Positions 1-7,781 of a stretch of 39,033 bases of DNA are shown here, in pieces (within the stretch, counting starts at the first letter, position 1; the number at the start of each line of letters is the position of its first letter). This DNA comes from CAYUVF01 sp964448045. GTDB lineage: Bacteria; Bacteroidota; Rhodothermia; Rhodothermales; Salinibacteraceae. A program made the translations under genes and the position numbers. The stretch covers positions 1 through 39,033 of the forward strand of contig CAYUVF010000042.1 in assembly GCA_964448045.1 (NCBI GenBank), read 5' to 3'. The notes under the pieces are model-generated. The model ran no database searches. It worked only from the letters and a program-made list of their open reading frames with translations, and was not told the origin of the DNA.

Positions 1-2676
1 TAGGCGCAGATCAACTTTACGGTACCAACTATCGAAGCCGTCGGGCCGGAAGTTGAAGGGCTCCCCGCCCAAAAAGTCGTTGTCGAAGCTTCCGTCGCCG
101 TTAAGATCACGCCCATCGGTGGCATTGAGAGGAGTCGGGCTGGCAAGGGTAGCAAATCCGCTTACGCGAAATCCCCAGGGGAGATTATAAATCCCGTTAA
201 TGGTGAAGCGATGCCGCTCATCCCCCGCGCCGGATACGCCCTCGAATGGTTGCGGACTGCTCGGGCGCATCACGTCCGTGTTGAGCTTCGAAAGGGCGTA
301 GTTAAACTGAAACATCCAGTCGTCCTGGTATTGGCGACGCACGGTGAAAAGCAAGGCGCGGTACTGCCGATCCCAGAAATCGCTGGCCAACAAGATGTTA
401 CCAAATTCGTCGGTTTCCGATCGGGCGCCCTCCTGTAGCGGATTGAAGTTCCAGCTTCCAAACCCGTGCCGCGTATTTTTGGCTACGAGGTTGATACTCG
501 CCCGAATGGTATTTGTAAGCTGCTGCCGAACCCCGATGGAGTAGTCGTCAACCACCGGATGCTCAATGTCACGATCAAGCAGTGTTATATCAGGCTGAAG
601 ATTAGCAGCGCCACTCACGACGAGTTCGCGTAGGTCCTCTGGATCCTCGGTGGGATCAGGGAAAAAGGGGCGCACTTCATCGGGCAGAAACGGCGCGTTG
701 TTGAAGATCACCGTATGGATTAACCAGTTCGCCTCCCGTTGCTCTCGATCTACGTCATTGGCAGGCGGGCGGTCGAACGAGCGCGCAAAACCACCTGAAA
801 GGGTCGTCCGGCCCGTGCCGAATAGATCCCACGAAAAGCGAAGGCGTGGTGCAAAATTGTCCAAATCATGCTTCCGATCTCCTTTCGCGACAAACGACTC
901 GGGCACGCCAGCCTCTCGCAACTTGGTGGCGAACCCCTCAGGCATCACAAAGTCATTATTCAAGTGCCCCGGCTCAGCCGACCATCGAAGTCCGAGCGAC
1001 AACGTAAGATTTGACGCCAGATCCCATTCGTCTTGCGCATAAAAGGCAAGCTGCCACGAGTCGTTATTGACGACTGCGCTTTCGGTGTTGGTAAGATTAG
1101 GCGTCTCCCCTTCAATTACATTGCGCCCGACGCCGATCTGGGCCAGAATAGGATCTGCATTCGGATCATCCACTCCGTAGATGAAGGCAGGGGTTACGAG
1201 CAGCGGCCAGTCTTCGCGGAGATCTGAATAGCCCACTTCACCGCCGATTTTAAATATGTGATCACCAAACCAGTCGTTTTTTAGGTAAGTAAAGTGGTTG
1301 GTAAGTTTCGTCACGTTGTCGTTCTGCTTCAGCGGCCACAAGAAGTTTAAGGGGCCCATCGTGATCCCTGGAAACACGCGCGTCGGCTCATCCGATAGAG
1401 GCTTGGTGTACCATTGCCGGCGCTGATGTGAGACACTGAGGTCATTCGACACGTTGCCGCTTGGCGTGTAGCGGTGGCGAAGATGATAAACCGTTACTTT
1501 CTGATCCTGCGTCCACCCCCAGTCCTCAGTCACCGCGCCGCCGAGATGAACCGGATCGCCCTCACGGCGAACATGGGCAGTAAAATCCAGGGTATGCGCT
1601 TGCGATAGCCGGCCCGTCAGCCCGGCTGTTACGAGACGCTGCCCGGAGGAAAAGCTTTGTGTGCCGGCAAACTCGCTCCACGCCTGGTTTCCGGGCGAGA
1701 AGGTAACTGGCGTGCTCTCCTCCTCTTCCTCGTAGGCCACGTTGAAGAAGAGCCGATCCTTGACAATGGGCCCGGAAAGTGCGCCGCCAAACTGGAAGCG
1801 GTTCGAGTCCTCGATGTCGCCCTCCTCGAAGGCACCGCTTGAACGCAAATCACTCGAAAAGCCCTTTGTGAAAGCGCTTCCTTCGAACGTATTGGTTCCT
1901 CGCTTGGTCTCAACCACGGCCACAGACGCCCCGCCACGGTACTGCGCGTCGTAGCCATTCGTAATGAATCGCATCTCATCGACGGCCTCCTGCGTTAGCA
2001 TACCGTCATCTTTACTGCCGGTGAGCGTAGCGCCAGCGCTGCGATCTTTCCAACTTACTCCGTCTACGATAAACTCATCGAAAACGGCCCCGGTTGGCGT
2101 CTGCGTCCCAGGCTGAGACGTGCCACCTCCAAATTCAGCTCCGCCCCCATCCCGAGAACGACCTCCCGGGACGAGCTTACCCAGCTCGAGTATATTCCGA
2201 GAGAACGTGGGCTGGTTCTGAATCTGCTCGGGTGTAATCGGAGTAGCTACAGACGGGTCATTCATTTCTATGGCTTCTGTTTGCGCAACGACCTGCACTT
2301 CATCCATCGCCATCGCTTGCTCCTGGAGCTCAAAATCCACGCGCAAGTTTTGTCCGATGCGCAGGGTAATATCTTGCTTGAGGACCGTCTGGTACCCCAC
2401 AAAGGAAGCCTGAACCTCATAGGTCCCGGTTGGAAGCGACAAGATACGATATCGACCGTCACTGCTCACGGCCGTTCCCCGTTCCAACCCAATATCCGGA
2501 TTGGTGACGATCACGGTCGCTCCTGGAAGCGGTTGGCCCTCAGAGTCTGTCACCGTCCCCTGAATCGATCCTGATTGCGCCCAAGCGGGGGCAGGGTCCA
2601 GTGACGCCGCGAAGATCATGGCAGCTGAGAGTAAAAAGCAAACGAACAACGGGAGCGAATAATTTGGTTGACACAT
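1..2676 (-). CDS. TonB-dependent outer membrane receptor, Oar-like (3' end outside window)
   Basis: The frame is open from an ATG at 2676 to the window edge (892 codons, no stop), so the C-terminus is missing. Residues 1-34 form a Sec signal peptide ending in AWA-QS. Residues 37-120 are a carboxypeptidase-regulatory-like beta-sandwich (GSIQGTVTDSEGQPLPGATV; later YRILSLPTGTYEVQASFVGY). A plug-like region follows (FDEFIVDGVSWKDRSAG, then EAVDEMRFITNGYDAQYRGG), then a long alternating beta-barrel region (for example WQLAFYAQDEWDLASNLTLS). This order matches outer membrane TonB-dependent receptors of the Oar type rather than classical SusC. It probably imports or binds a large substrate. It lies 52 bp downstream of the fucosidase on the same strand, so co-transcription and a glycan-related substrate are inferred. 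The substrate cannot be read from the sequence. Confidence 0.88.
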   Translation of the reverse strand, partial: MCQPNYSLPLFVCFLLSAAMIFAASLDPAPAWAQSGSIQGTVTDSEGQPLPGATVIVTNPDIGLERGTAVSSDGRYRILSLPTGTYEVQASFVGYQTVLKQDITLRIGQNLRVDFELQEQAMAMDEVQVVAQTEAIEMNDPSVATPITPEQIQNQPTFSRNILELGKLVPGGRSRDGGGAEFGGGTSQPGTQTPTGAVFDEFIVDGVSWKDRSAGATLTGSKDDGMLTQEAVDEMRFITNGYDAQYRGGASVAVVETKRGTNTFEGSAFTKGFSSDLRSSGAFEEGDIEDSNRFQFGGALSGPIVKDRLFFNVAYEEEEESTPVTFSPGNQAWSEFAGTQSFSSGQRLVTAGLTGRLSQAHTLDFTAHVRREGDPVHLGGAVTEDWGWTQDQKVTVYHLRHRYTPSGNVSNDLSVSHQRRQWYTKPLSDEPTRVFPGITMGPLNFLWPLKQNDNVTKLTNHFTYLKNDWFGDHIFKIGGEVGYSDLREDWPLLVTPAFIYGVDDPNADPILAQIGVGRNVIEGETPNLTNTESAVVNNDSWQLAFYAQDEWDLASNLTLSLGLRWSAEPGHLNNDFVMPEGFATKLREAGVPESFVAKGDRKHDLDNFAPRLRFSWDLFGTGRTTLSGGFARSFDRPPANDVDREQREANWLIHTVIFNNAPFLPDEVRPFFPDPTEDPEDLRELVVSGAANLQPDITLLDRDIEHPVVDDYSIGVRQQLTNTIRASINLVAKNTRHGFGSWNFNPLQEGARSETDEFGNILLASDFWDRQYRALLFTVRRQYQDDWMFQFNYALSKLNTDVMRPSSPQPFEGVSGAGDERHRFTINGIYNLPWGFRVSGFATLASPTPLNATDGRDLNGDGSFDNDFLGGEPFNFRPDGFDSWYRKVDLRL

Positions 2677-2728
2677 AACACCGTATGTTGGCTAATTCCA
2701 GATCTCACTTAGTGGCAAATGGCGGGTA

Positions 2729-4276
2729 TTATTGCATGAGGCGCCAGGGCATGGGTCGAATGCGGAGTGCGTGGGCGACATCGGCTTCCATTTCGGGCAA
2801 CTCTATGATGAGATTGCGCCCGTCATGCCACCAGGAAAGCCCTTCCTCGTGGCCGAGGAGCTTGATCTCGGCACCTTTCGGTGCGCGCATGTTTTTGATG
2901 GCGATTTCGCCTTCGGAAGGAGTTTGCAGCAGCGTGGCATAGACCGCGTCATCTTTCCGAGTAAACCGGATCTCTATGCCTCGCTCCGTTTGCCCTTCTG
3001 CATCGACCCACGGACGCGTATCGAAGATCGCTTCCCCATTCACCGACAACCATTCTCCCAGACTACGAAGCCGCTCGACCTGTAGGGCCGGAATGGTTCC
3101 ATCAGCGCGGGGACCGACGTTCAGCAGCAGATTACCGTTTTTACTGACGATATCGACGAATGAATCGACCAACTCGTCAACCGATAGCATTTCGGACGGC
3201 CCTTCGTTGCGGTTAAATCCGAAAGAATGGCCGATGCCTCGAGTCGATTCCCACTTCTGCGGTGTGATCTCCTCGTATTGGGCATACTCGGGCGTCGTAA
3301 AATCAGCATGCCCCCCAGTATCGTTCAGACCGCCCTCCCTGCGTATCTCACGAGGCGTACTCCACCTGTTGTTGACTACTCCCTTGGGAAACTCATTGTA
3401 GTAGTCAGCGAAGAGCTGATAGCGGTGGTGAGCGTCGGGGTAAGCAATGTCGTTCCACAGAATCGCGGGCTCGTACCGTTCGATGAGTTCTCGCCAATGC
3501 GCGTTTGCATACGCCGTGTACGCGCTGTCGGTAGGAACGGCAGCGATCAGGTCCTGCAGGTTCGTTATCACCGTGGGCTTAAAGCTCCAGTCGACCCCTC
3601 CAGAATAGTAAATCCCGTACCTCATCCCCCGATCGCGAACCGATTCTGCCAACTCGCCGACGAGATCGCGACTCGCGCTCTGCTGACCTGCAGGCAAGTG
3701 CGGATTATCTATTCGGCTCGGCCAGAGCGTGAACCCGTCATGATGTTTTGAGGTCAGAACGACGTAACGGGCCCCTACTTCCTCGAAGAGCGCCGCCATA
3801 GCGTCCGGGTCCCAGCCAGCAACTTCCTCATTGAACGGATCCGCAAAATCGTAGTATTGGGTTTCCTCGCCGTACGTCTGCTGATGATACTGCTGCGTGG
3901 GTGAGCCCTCGATTCGGAGCGTGTTTAGATACCACTCGGCATATGAGTTATTCGTAAACCACTCCTCGAACGGCACTTCGCCAAGTTCCCCTGCTGAGGT
4001 CGGCGCCCAGCCCGGCACGGAGTACAGCCCCCAGTGAATAAAAATACCGAACTTGGCATCTTCGAACCACTTTGGGAGGGGGTGCTGCGGAAGAGATTCT
4101 GGTGTCGGCTCATACTGAGAAGGTGGGCTCTGCTCTTGGGCAATTGCAGGAAACGTCTCTAAAAGAAGGAGCGACAATGCAAAAAAGACCGCGATACGTG
4201 CGACCCTGACGACGCTGCGATACAGCCCCTGCTGGCTAGACTTAATCCTCGGTAGAGTCTCCTCCGCAGCTTCCAT
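2729..4276 (-). CDS. Secreted alpha-L-fucosidase, GH29
   Basis: GH29 retaining alpha-L-fucosidase, predicted to release terminal L-fucose from glycans outside the cytoplasm. From the ATG at 4276 the product is 515 residues. A hydrophobic signal segment (about 22-46, ending in FPAIAQ) is followed by GH29 landmarks: WFEDAKFGIFIHWGLYSVP at 70-88, KHHDGF at 177-182 and ILWNDIAYP at 272-280, where Asp276 is the expected nucleophile. A frame extends upstream to 4495, but that extension would run through the two palindromic operators and give a signal peptide with a very long N-terminus, so 4276 is preferred. No clear Shine-Dalgarno is seen, which is usual for this phylum. The gene leads into the TonB receptor. 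Specificity (alpha-1,2/3/4/6) cannot be told. The acid/base Glu was not assigned. Confidence 0.9.
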   Translation of the reverse strand: MEAAEETLPRIKSSQQGLYRSVVRVARIAVFFALSLLLLETFPAIAQEQSPPSQYEPTPESLPQHPLPKWFEDAKFGIFIHWGLYSVPGWAPTSAGELGEVPFEEWFTNNSYAEWYLNTLRIEGSPTQQYHQQTYGEETQYYDFADPFNEEVAGWDPDAMAALFEEVGARYVVLTSKHHDGFTLWPSRIDNPHLPAGQQSASRDLVGELAESVRDRGMRYGIYYSGGVDWSFKPTVITNLQDLIAAVPTDSAYTAYANAHWRELIERYEPAILWNDIAYPDAHHRYQLFADYYNEFPKGVVNNRWSTPREIRREGGLNDTGGHADFTTPEYAQYEEITPQKWESTRGIGHSFGFNRNEGPSEMLSVDELVDSFVDIVSKNGNLLLNVGPRADGTIPALQVERLRSLGEWLSVNGEAIFDTRPWVDAEGQTERGIEIRFTRKDDAVYATLLQTPSEGEIAIKNMRAPKGAEIKLLGHEEGLSWWHDGRNLIIELPEMEADVAHALRIRPMPWRLMQ

Positions 4277-4306
4277 AATAGGAGCGTTTTTGGAGAGACC
4301 GGAGGG

Positions 4307-4335
4307 TGTTAGCGTTAACATTGTTAGCGTTAACA
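4307..4335. promoter_or_regulatory. Two tandem LacI-type operator-like palindromes
   Basis: TGTTAGCGTTAACA occurs at 4307-4320 and again at 4322-4335 (15-bp period). Each is a near-palindrome around a central CG, the hallmark of LacI/GalR-family operators. They sit about 31 bp upstream of the fucosidase start, a typical place for a repressor site. No LacI-family regulator gene is present in the window, so the factor would be encoded elsewhere. Confidence 0.6.
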
Positions 4336-4526
4336 TTAGAGTGCAAAATAAGTTGGTCTGTGCACAAGGTCCTGCGTAGCGGTGCTGTGCAAAAACCACG
4401 GATCTGCCAATCGAATGAGACCCGCTTCTATCCGCCCATAAGTCTTCGCGAGCATCACGCAACGTTATGGTAACACTTCTCCGCGAACATGTCAAGTTAA
4501 GATGAATCGTCTTCTTGCAATCGGCC
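4336..4526. other. Upstream region of the fucosidase, no gene seen
   Basis: This stretch lies upstream of the tandem operators and probably includes the fucosidase promoter. No convincing reading frame or RNA gene was recognised in it. It ends where the IS-like inverted repeat begins. Confidence 0.3.
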
Positions 4527-4711
4527 TTCTTAGCTCGACTTTAGCCATTTGCCAGAATGAAGTCGCTCATAACAGGACGCTGGGCCATATAGCAAAATAG
4601 TTTTTCGATGTCTGACCGCGAACCCCACACATGGAAAAACGCAAATCCCTGCCTATAGGCTGTATTAGCCGGTTTTCCGGCTGAGCGAAAAGGCGAAAGT
4701 CGAGCTTAGAA
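4527..4711. repeat. 24-bp imperfect inverted repeats, IS-end-like
   Basis: 4527-4550 and the reverse complement of 4688-4711 match at 21 of 24 bases, sharing the core AGCTCGACTTT. The right arm lies just 11 bp beyond the stop of the IS5-type transposase remnant (4723-4818), where that element's terminal repeat should be. The left arm is a second end in opposite orientation. The 137-bp interior includes AGCCGG-TTTT-CCGGCT (4667-4682). It could be two facing IS ends left by nested insertions and deletions, or a small MITE-like unit. Confidence 0.5.
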
Positions 4712-4722
4712 CGTGTTGACAA

Positions 4723-4818
4723 TCACAGTAGCAATGTTACGATCGAGGCCACGTGCAGGAAGGCCAAGTAGTTGCGCGAGGTCTTCTCATAGCGGGCCGC
4801 AATACGCTTCTTTTTCAT
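4723..4818 (-). pseudogene. IS5-family transposase, C-terminal remnant
   Basis: The 31-codon frame reads KRIAARYEKTSRNYLAFLHV then ASIVTLLL and a stop. This resembles the C-terminus of IS5-group transposases (RRIATRYDKTARNF...). The DDE core and N-terminus are missing: upstream of 4818 the sequence no longer looks like transposase. It is therefore a decayed fragment and not a functional enzyme. The ATG at 4818 falls inside the original gene and is not a native start. Confidence 0.7.
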
Positions 4819-5399
4819 AGGTCCCTCTCTTGGTGTGGAGACCTCAAGGTAGCAAAATTCTAACTCACAGGGCCTGCCCAGTTTTCGGGGAGCAGGTCAT
4901 ACTGCTGGGTCAATAGAACACCTGCTGGGTCAATAGAACCCCTTCCCCGCAGTTGCGCGTCCCGTTTGGGATTGCGCTCTTGCTCGCGGCGGCACCGGCC
5001 GTGCCTGCACCGAGGCAGATCAACTCCGAAAAAGACAGGATACGGAGGGCCCCGATTGCCACTTAGGAAAGCCTCGCACTCGACATGGTGAAACAAAACG
5101 GCCCCTTTCGGGGACAGGGCCCCTTGAACTTCAGTCACCGCCTGTTTACGACTCCACCCCGCACGAGGCGACTAATCCGGATGCGCCCGGCGGCCGAGGA
5201 TGATGCCAAGAGAAATAGACCTGCTGGTGACCATGATGGAGCCGGTTGCCCAGCAGGTTGTGAATGCTACATACCTTCAGAGCGCTGGGGAAAGGGAAGG
5301 TAAGCGGCGGCCTGAAGTGCGTCAAAGCCCACAGCGCCTGACAGTTATCACATAACGAAGGTGTTCGATTCTTCTCACCTGCTTTCGTACATCTTCGTT
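4819..5399. other. Intergenic, probable mobile-element debris
   Basis: No convincing gene is seen in these 580 bases. The short frames on both strands lack recognisable motifs. The stretch lies between the IS5 remnant and the helix-turn-helix gene of a decayed integrase region, and contains an 18-bp direct repeat at 4902-4939. The best small frame (5203-5355, 50 codons) has no recognisable relative. Confidence 0.4.
4902..4939. repeat. 18-bp direct repeat, two copies
   Basis: CTGCTGGGTCAATAGAAC is present at 4902-4919 and identically at 4922-4939, separated by 2 bp. On the minus strand each copy contains TTGACC. Function unknown: it could be a slippage product or a paired protein-binding site near the IS remnant. 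Confidence 0.75.
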
Positions 5400-5402
5400 A
5401 TG
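5351..5402. promoter_or_regulatory. 10-bp inverted repeat over the start of the HTH gene
   Basis: CATAACGAAG (5351-5360) and CTTCGTTATG (5393-5402) are perfect reverse complements with a 32-bp spacer. The right arm includes the ATG of the next gene, which encodes a helix-turn-helix protein. This suggests an autoregulatory operator pair or a translation-blocking hairpin. Confidence 0.45.
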
Positions 5403-5765
5403 CCCACTCGTCAAGAGTTTATCCTCCTCGAGCCCCGCGAACTCGACCGCCGCCTCGAACAGGCCGCCAAACTCGGCGCGCGGCAGGCGCTCGCCGAACA
5501 CCGCGAGTACGTCGTCGAACTGAACCGGTCCCTCGAGCTGGCGCAGGGCCTGGTCACCAAGGCGACCCTCTGCCGCTGGCTCGGCCGCTCGCCCGATACG
5601 ATCGACCACTGGGGGATTCCCCAGGACTGCAAGCGCGGGCGGCAGGTTTTCTACTGGCTCCCCGACGTCATCGAGCACCTGCGCGGGCAGGCCACGGACG
5701 AGACCCCGGCGCTGCCGGAGGCCTTGCAGCGCGTTCTGAACGGCGCCCTCGAGCGCGAGCCGTGA
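5400..5765 (+). CDS. Small helix-turn-helix DNA-binding protein, excisionase-like
   Basis: A 121-residue product when started at the ATG at 5400; a start at 5361 would add 13 residues with no obvious role. The N-terminal half is charged and helical (LDRRLEQAAKLGARQALAEH), perhaps a short coiled coil. Residues about 60-100 look like a winged or MerR/excisionase-type helix-turn-helix (TKATLCRWLGRSPDTIDHW, then GRQVFYWLPDVIEHL). It sits tail-to-tail with a tyrosine recombinase pseudogene 95 bp away, so a role as directionality factor or regulator of a former integrative element is inferred. The frame is intact. The exact family is not recognised. Confidence 0.6.
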   Translation: MPTRQEFILLEPRELDRRLEQAAKLGARQALAEHREYVVELNRSLELAQGLVTKATLCRWLGRSPDTIDHWGIPQDCKRGRQVFYWLPDVIEHLRGQATDETPALPEALQRVLNGALEREP

Positions 5766-5786
5766 CCGCGGGGGCCATTAACCCCG

Positions 5787-5850
5787 GGGGGACCAACGGG
5801 TCCCCCGACGCGCCGCCCTTCTGATCAAAGCATCCGGCCCCTGCGGGCCG
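5787..5850. terminator. Two GC-rich hairpins between convergent genes
   Basis: GGGGGACC-AACG-GGTCCCCC (5787-5806, perfect 8-bp stem) and CGGCCC-CTGC-GGGCCG (5835-5850) lie between the converging HTH gene and integrase. Neither has a good T-run, so they are hairpins of probable terminator function rather than textbook terminators. Confidence 0.4.
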
Positions 5851-5859
5851 CCCCTGGCC

Positions 5860-7003
5860 TCAGAACACGCTCCGGAAATCGTCGTCGAGCGAGTCGTCCT
5901 CGAAGCCGCGGAGGTACTTCTCGGTCTGTTGCACCGAGGCGTGCCCAAGGAACTTGCTCACCTTGTAGATATCGCCGAGTTCGGTGTAGGCCTTCCACGC
6001 GGCGGCGTTGCGCGCCATGTGAAACGAGATGTGCTGATCGATCTCGGCCTGCTCGGCGATCTCTTGGAGGCGCTTGTTCGCGAGCGCGTTCTGGCGCTCC
6101 TTGCGGCGGTGAATCGCGGCCCCGTCGCCGGGCTCAATCCCATCCATAATCGGAAAGACCCAGGCCTCCTTCCCCTGGGGCCGGTCGTCGTAGTGGTCCA
6201 GGATCGCCCGGGCCGCAGCAACGAGCGGAACGCCGACGCGGTCGGAGGTCTTCTCCATCCGGTAGTAGATGCGCCCGCCGCGGAGGTGCTTGCGCTGCAG
6301 CGTCGCCACGTCCGAAAAGCGCATCCCGCCGCTGTAGTACGCCCAGAGAAACCACCGGCGCGTCTCGGCCAGGCCGCTCCCCTCGGGCAGGTCGAGCGCT
6401 TCGATCTGTTCGATCTGCTCCGGCGTCAGCTTCTCCTTGTCCACCGGGTTCGAGTCGATCGTGATGTGCCCGAACGGGTAGTCCGCCCGCGAGATGTAGC
6501 CTTCCTTCATCGCTGCGCGCACGAAGGTGCGCAGAATGCTCAGGGCTTTCCCGGTCGTGTTGGGATTGTTGCCCCGCACCTCGTAGCAGTAGGTGCGAAA
6601 GTCGCGCACGAGCCGCACGTCCACGCGGCTAAAGGGCAGGTCGCTCCGGCCATACTCGGCCGCGTGGAGGGCCTTGAATTTCTTCCATACGCTCGAATAG
6701 GCCTTGTAGGTGCCGCGCTACTCGCGGCGGCGGTAGTCCTCGATTTCGCGGTCGACAAACGCGATGAAGTCCAACTCATCGGCCTCCCCATCCCCCGAAA
6801 AGAGCTCCTCGACCAGTTGCTCACGCACCCGGTCGGCCGTGATAAGCAGCCCCTGCGTTTTCATGCGGCTCACCACGGCCCGCCAGCACTTTCAACTCGA
6901 GCGAGATGTAGCGCTGCGTGCCCCGGTGGGAGATGCGAAGGTAGATGGGCGCGTAGCCGCGGCTGTCCCGGTCCGACGAGCGGAGATAATAGGAGATGCG
7001 CAT
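5860..7003 (-). pseudogene. Tyrosine recombinase (integrase), inactivated
   Basis: The original start is the ATG at 7003 (MRISYYLRSSDRDSRGYAP). The frame holds through an N-terminal arm-like domain to RYISLELKV near 6890. It then shifts frame, with a probable deletion of part of the linker, into AVVSRMKTQGLLITADRV. An in-frame TAG at 6720-6718 interrupts ...EDYRRRE*RGTYKAYSSVW. After that the frame is open to 5860 (254 residues from an internal ATG at 6624). The catalytic domain looks complete: Arg in GGMRFSDV, Lys in RMEKTSD, HMAR, GHAS, and Tyr in TEKYLRGF. It resembles Bacteroidota phage-integrase proteins. Two separate lesions argue against sequencing error alone. Partner: the small HTH gene at 5400. 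Confidence 0.8.
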
Positions 7004-7022
7004 GAAGAAACGAGGCGGTAAG

Positions 7023-7044
7023 TGTTGCAATATCCGTTGCAACA
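7023..7044. promoter_or_regulatory. Perfect 8-bp inverted repeat upstream of the integrase
   Basis: TGTTGCAA (7023-7030) and TTGCAACA (7037-7044) flank a 6-bp spacer, 20 bp upstream of the integrase ATG. It is a plausible operator for the integrase promoter or a recombinase/excisionase site. The function is inferred from position only. Confidence 0.4.
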
Positions 7045-7172
7045 AAGATACCTCATATACGCGTCACGAGCAAGTTAAACGGCACAAAATCGGTGGTTTA
7101 CAGCGACAAATGCGCGTCTGAGGCGCCACAAGCCGCAGTACGGGTTGTGGTTGGGAACGCCCCTGACCACGT

Positions 7173-7206
7173 CCCGAGTCGCGCTCCGCGGCTCGGGTTT
7201 TTATTT
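7173..7206 (+). terminator. Strong Rho-independent terminator, upstream gene unknown
   Basis: An 11-bp stem, CCCGAGTCGCG (7173-7183) with CGCGGCTCGGG (7187-7197) and one G-U pair, has a 3-nt loop and is followed by TTTTTATTT. It is oriented to end plus-strand transcription. A second imperfect hairpin (GTGGT...ACCAC, about 7146-7170) comes just before it. No plus-strand gene ends here, so it may close a small RNA or belong to a gene lost when the integrase element entered. Confidence 0.7.
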
Positions 7207-7243
7207 GGCTACACGCCGTCTTTCGATGTTGGAAAACATCTCA

Positions 7244-7660
7244 TCAGGACCGATTGACTCCGGCAGGTTGTTGACCAGATGCAACCGGAACGGCCAGCCA
7301 CCGATCGGCGGCTGTGGTGGAAACGAAGACCTCACGCTGACGCGACGAGGCTGGCAAACGTCGCAACAGGCGGCGGGCAACCACGGTGTCGAACCGAGAC
7401 TGGGCAATAACCGCCGTGCGACCCGAACCCAGAAGCAGGGCTAAGTCGGTAGCCGATTGGATCAGATGCTCGGCGGCCACGGCGGAAGATATCCGCTTCC
7501 GAATGCCATGCGCATCCCAGACCAGATCATAGCCGGGCATCCACGCGTCTCGACCGACGCAATCAAATAGCGCGCGATACAGGGTACGAGCGCTAACCGT
7601 ACCGCTTAAGGAAATGGTTGCGCGCTGAGCGGAGGAGTCGACTGCGATCGAGTAAGCCAT
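7244..7660 (-). CDS. Hypothetical STAS/SpoIIAA-like protein
   Basis: A 138-residue product from the ATG at 7660. A start at 7699 would add 13 residues encoded by a 15-bp tandem repeat (STTPDSTTP), so it is less likely. The beta-alpha pattern (AYSIAVDSSAQRATISLSG, then YDLVWDAHGI, then RTAVIAQSRFD) is reminiscent of SpoIIAA/STAS-like proteins of unknown function that are common in this group. No catalytic motif is seen. The gene is followed by the plus-strand terminator region and preceded by the Nudix gene on the same strand, 112 bp away. Confidence 0.6.
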   Translation of the reverse strand: MAYSIAVDSSAQRATISLSGTVSARTLYRALFDCVGRDAWMPGYDLVWDAHGIRKRISSAVAAEHLIQSATDLALLLGSGRTAVIAQSRFDTVVARRLLRRLPASSRQREVFVSTTAADRWLAVPVASGQQPAGVNRS

Positions 7661-7750
7661 GGCGGAGGGTGTCGTCGAATCGGGTGTCGTCGAATACAAC
7701 TTACGTTATCGGCAGGTAAAGCTGCCCATTAAGCCCGCCCCCCGAGTCGT

Positions 7751-7781
7751 TTCTATTACTGATTCGCTTCTATTACTGATT
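7751..7781. repeat. 14-bp direct repeat at the Nudix stop codon
   Basis: TTCTATTACTGATT occurs at 7751-7764 and 7768-7781 (17-bp period). The second copy covers the TAA of the Nudix gene, so the duplication repeated the stop-codon region downstream of the gene. A second small tandem repeat, GGTGTCGTCGAAT with a 15-bp period, lies at about 7668-7696. Confidence 0.7.

Noticed and set aside
4860..5138. 92-codon minus-strand frame
   Set aside because: Runs through the 18-bp tandem repeat, atypical composition, no motif; probably chance.
5203..5355. 50-codon plus-strand frame (MPREIDLLVTMMEPVAQQVV...)
   Set aside because: No recognisable motif or relative, lies in mobile-element debris, and ends at the inverted repeat before the HTH gene. 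Too weak to call.
5929..7005. 358-codon plus-strand frame opposite the integrase
   Set aside because: Antisense shadow of GC-rich coding DNA; the minus-strand integrase motifs are clear.
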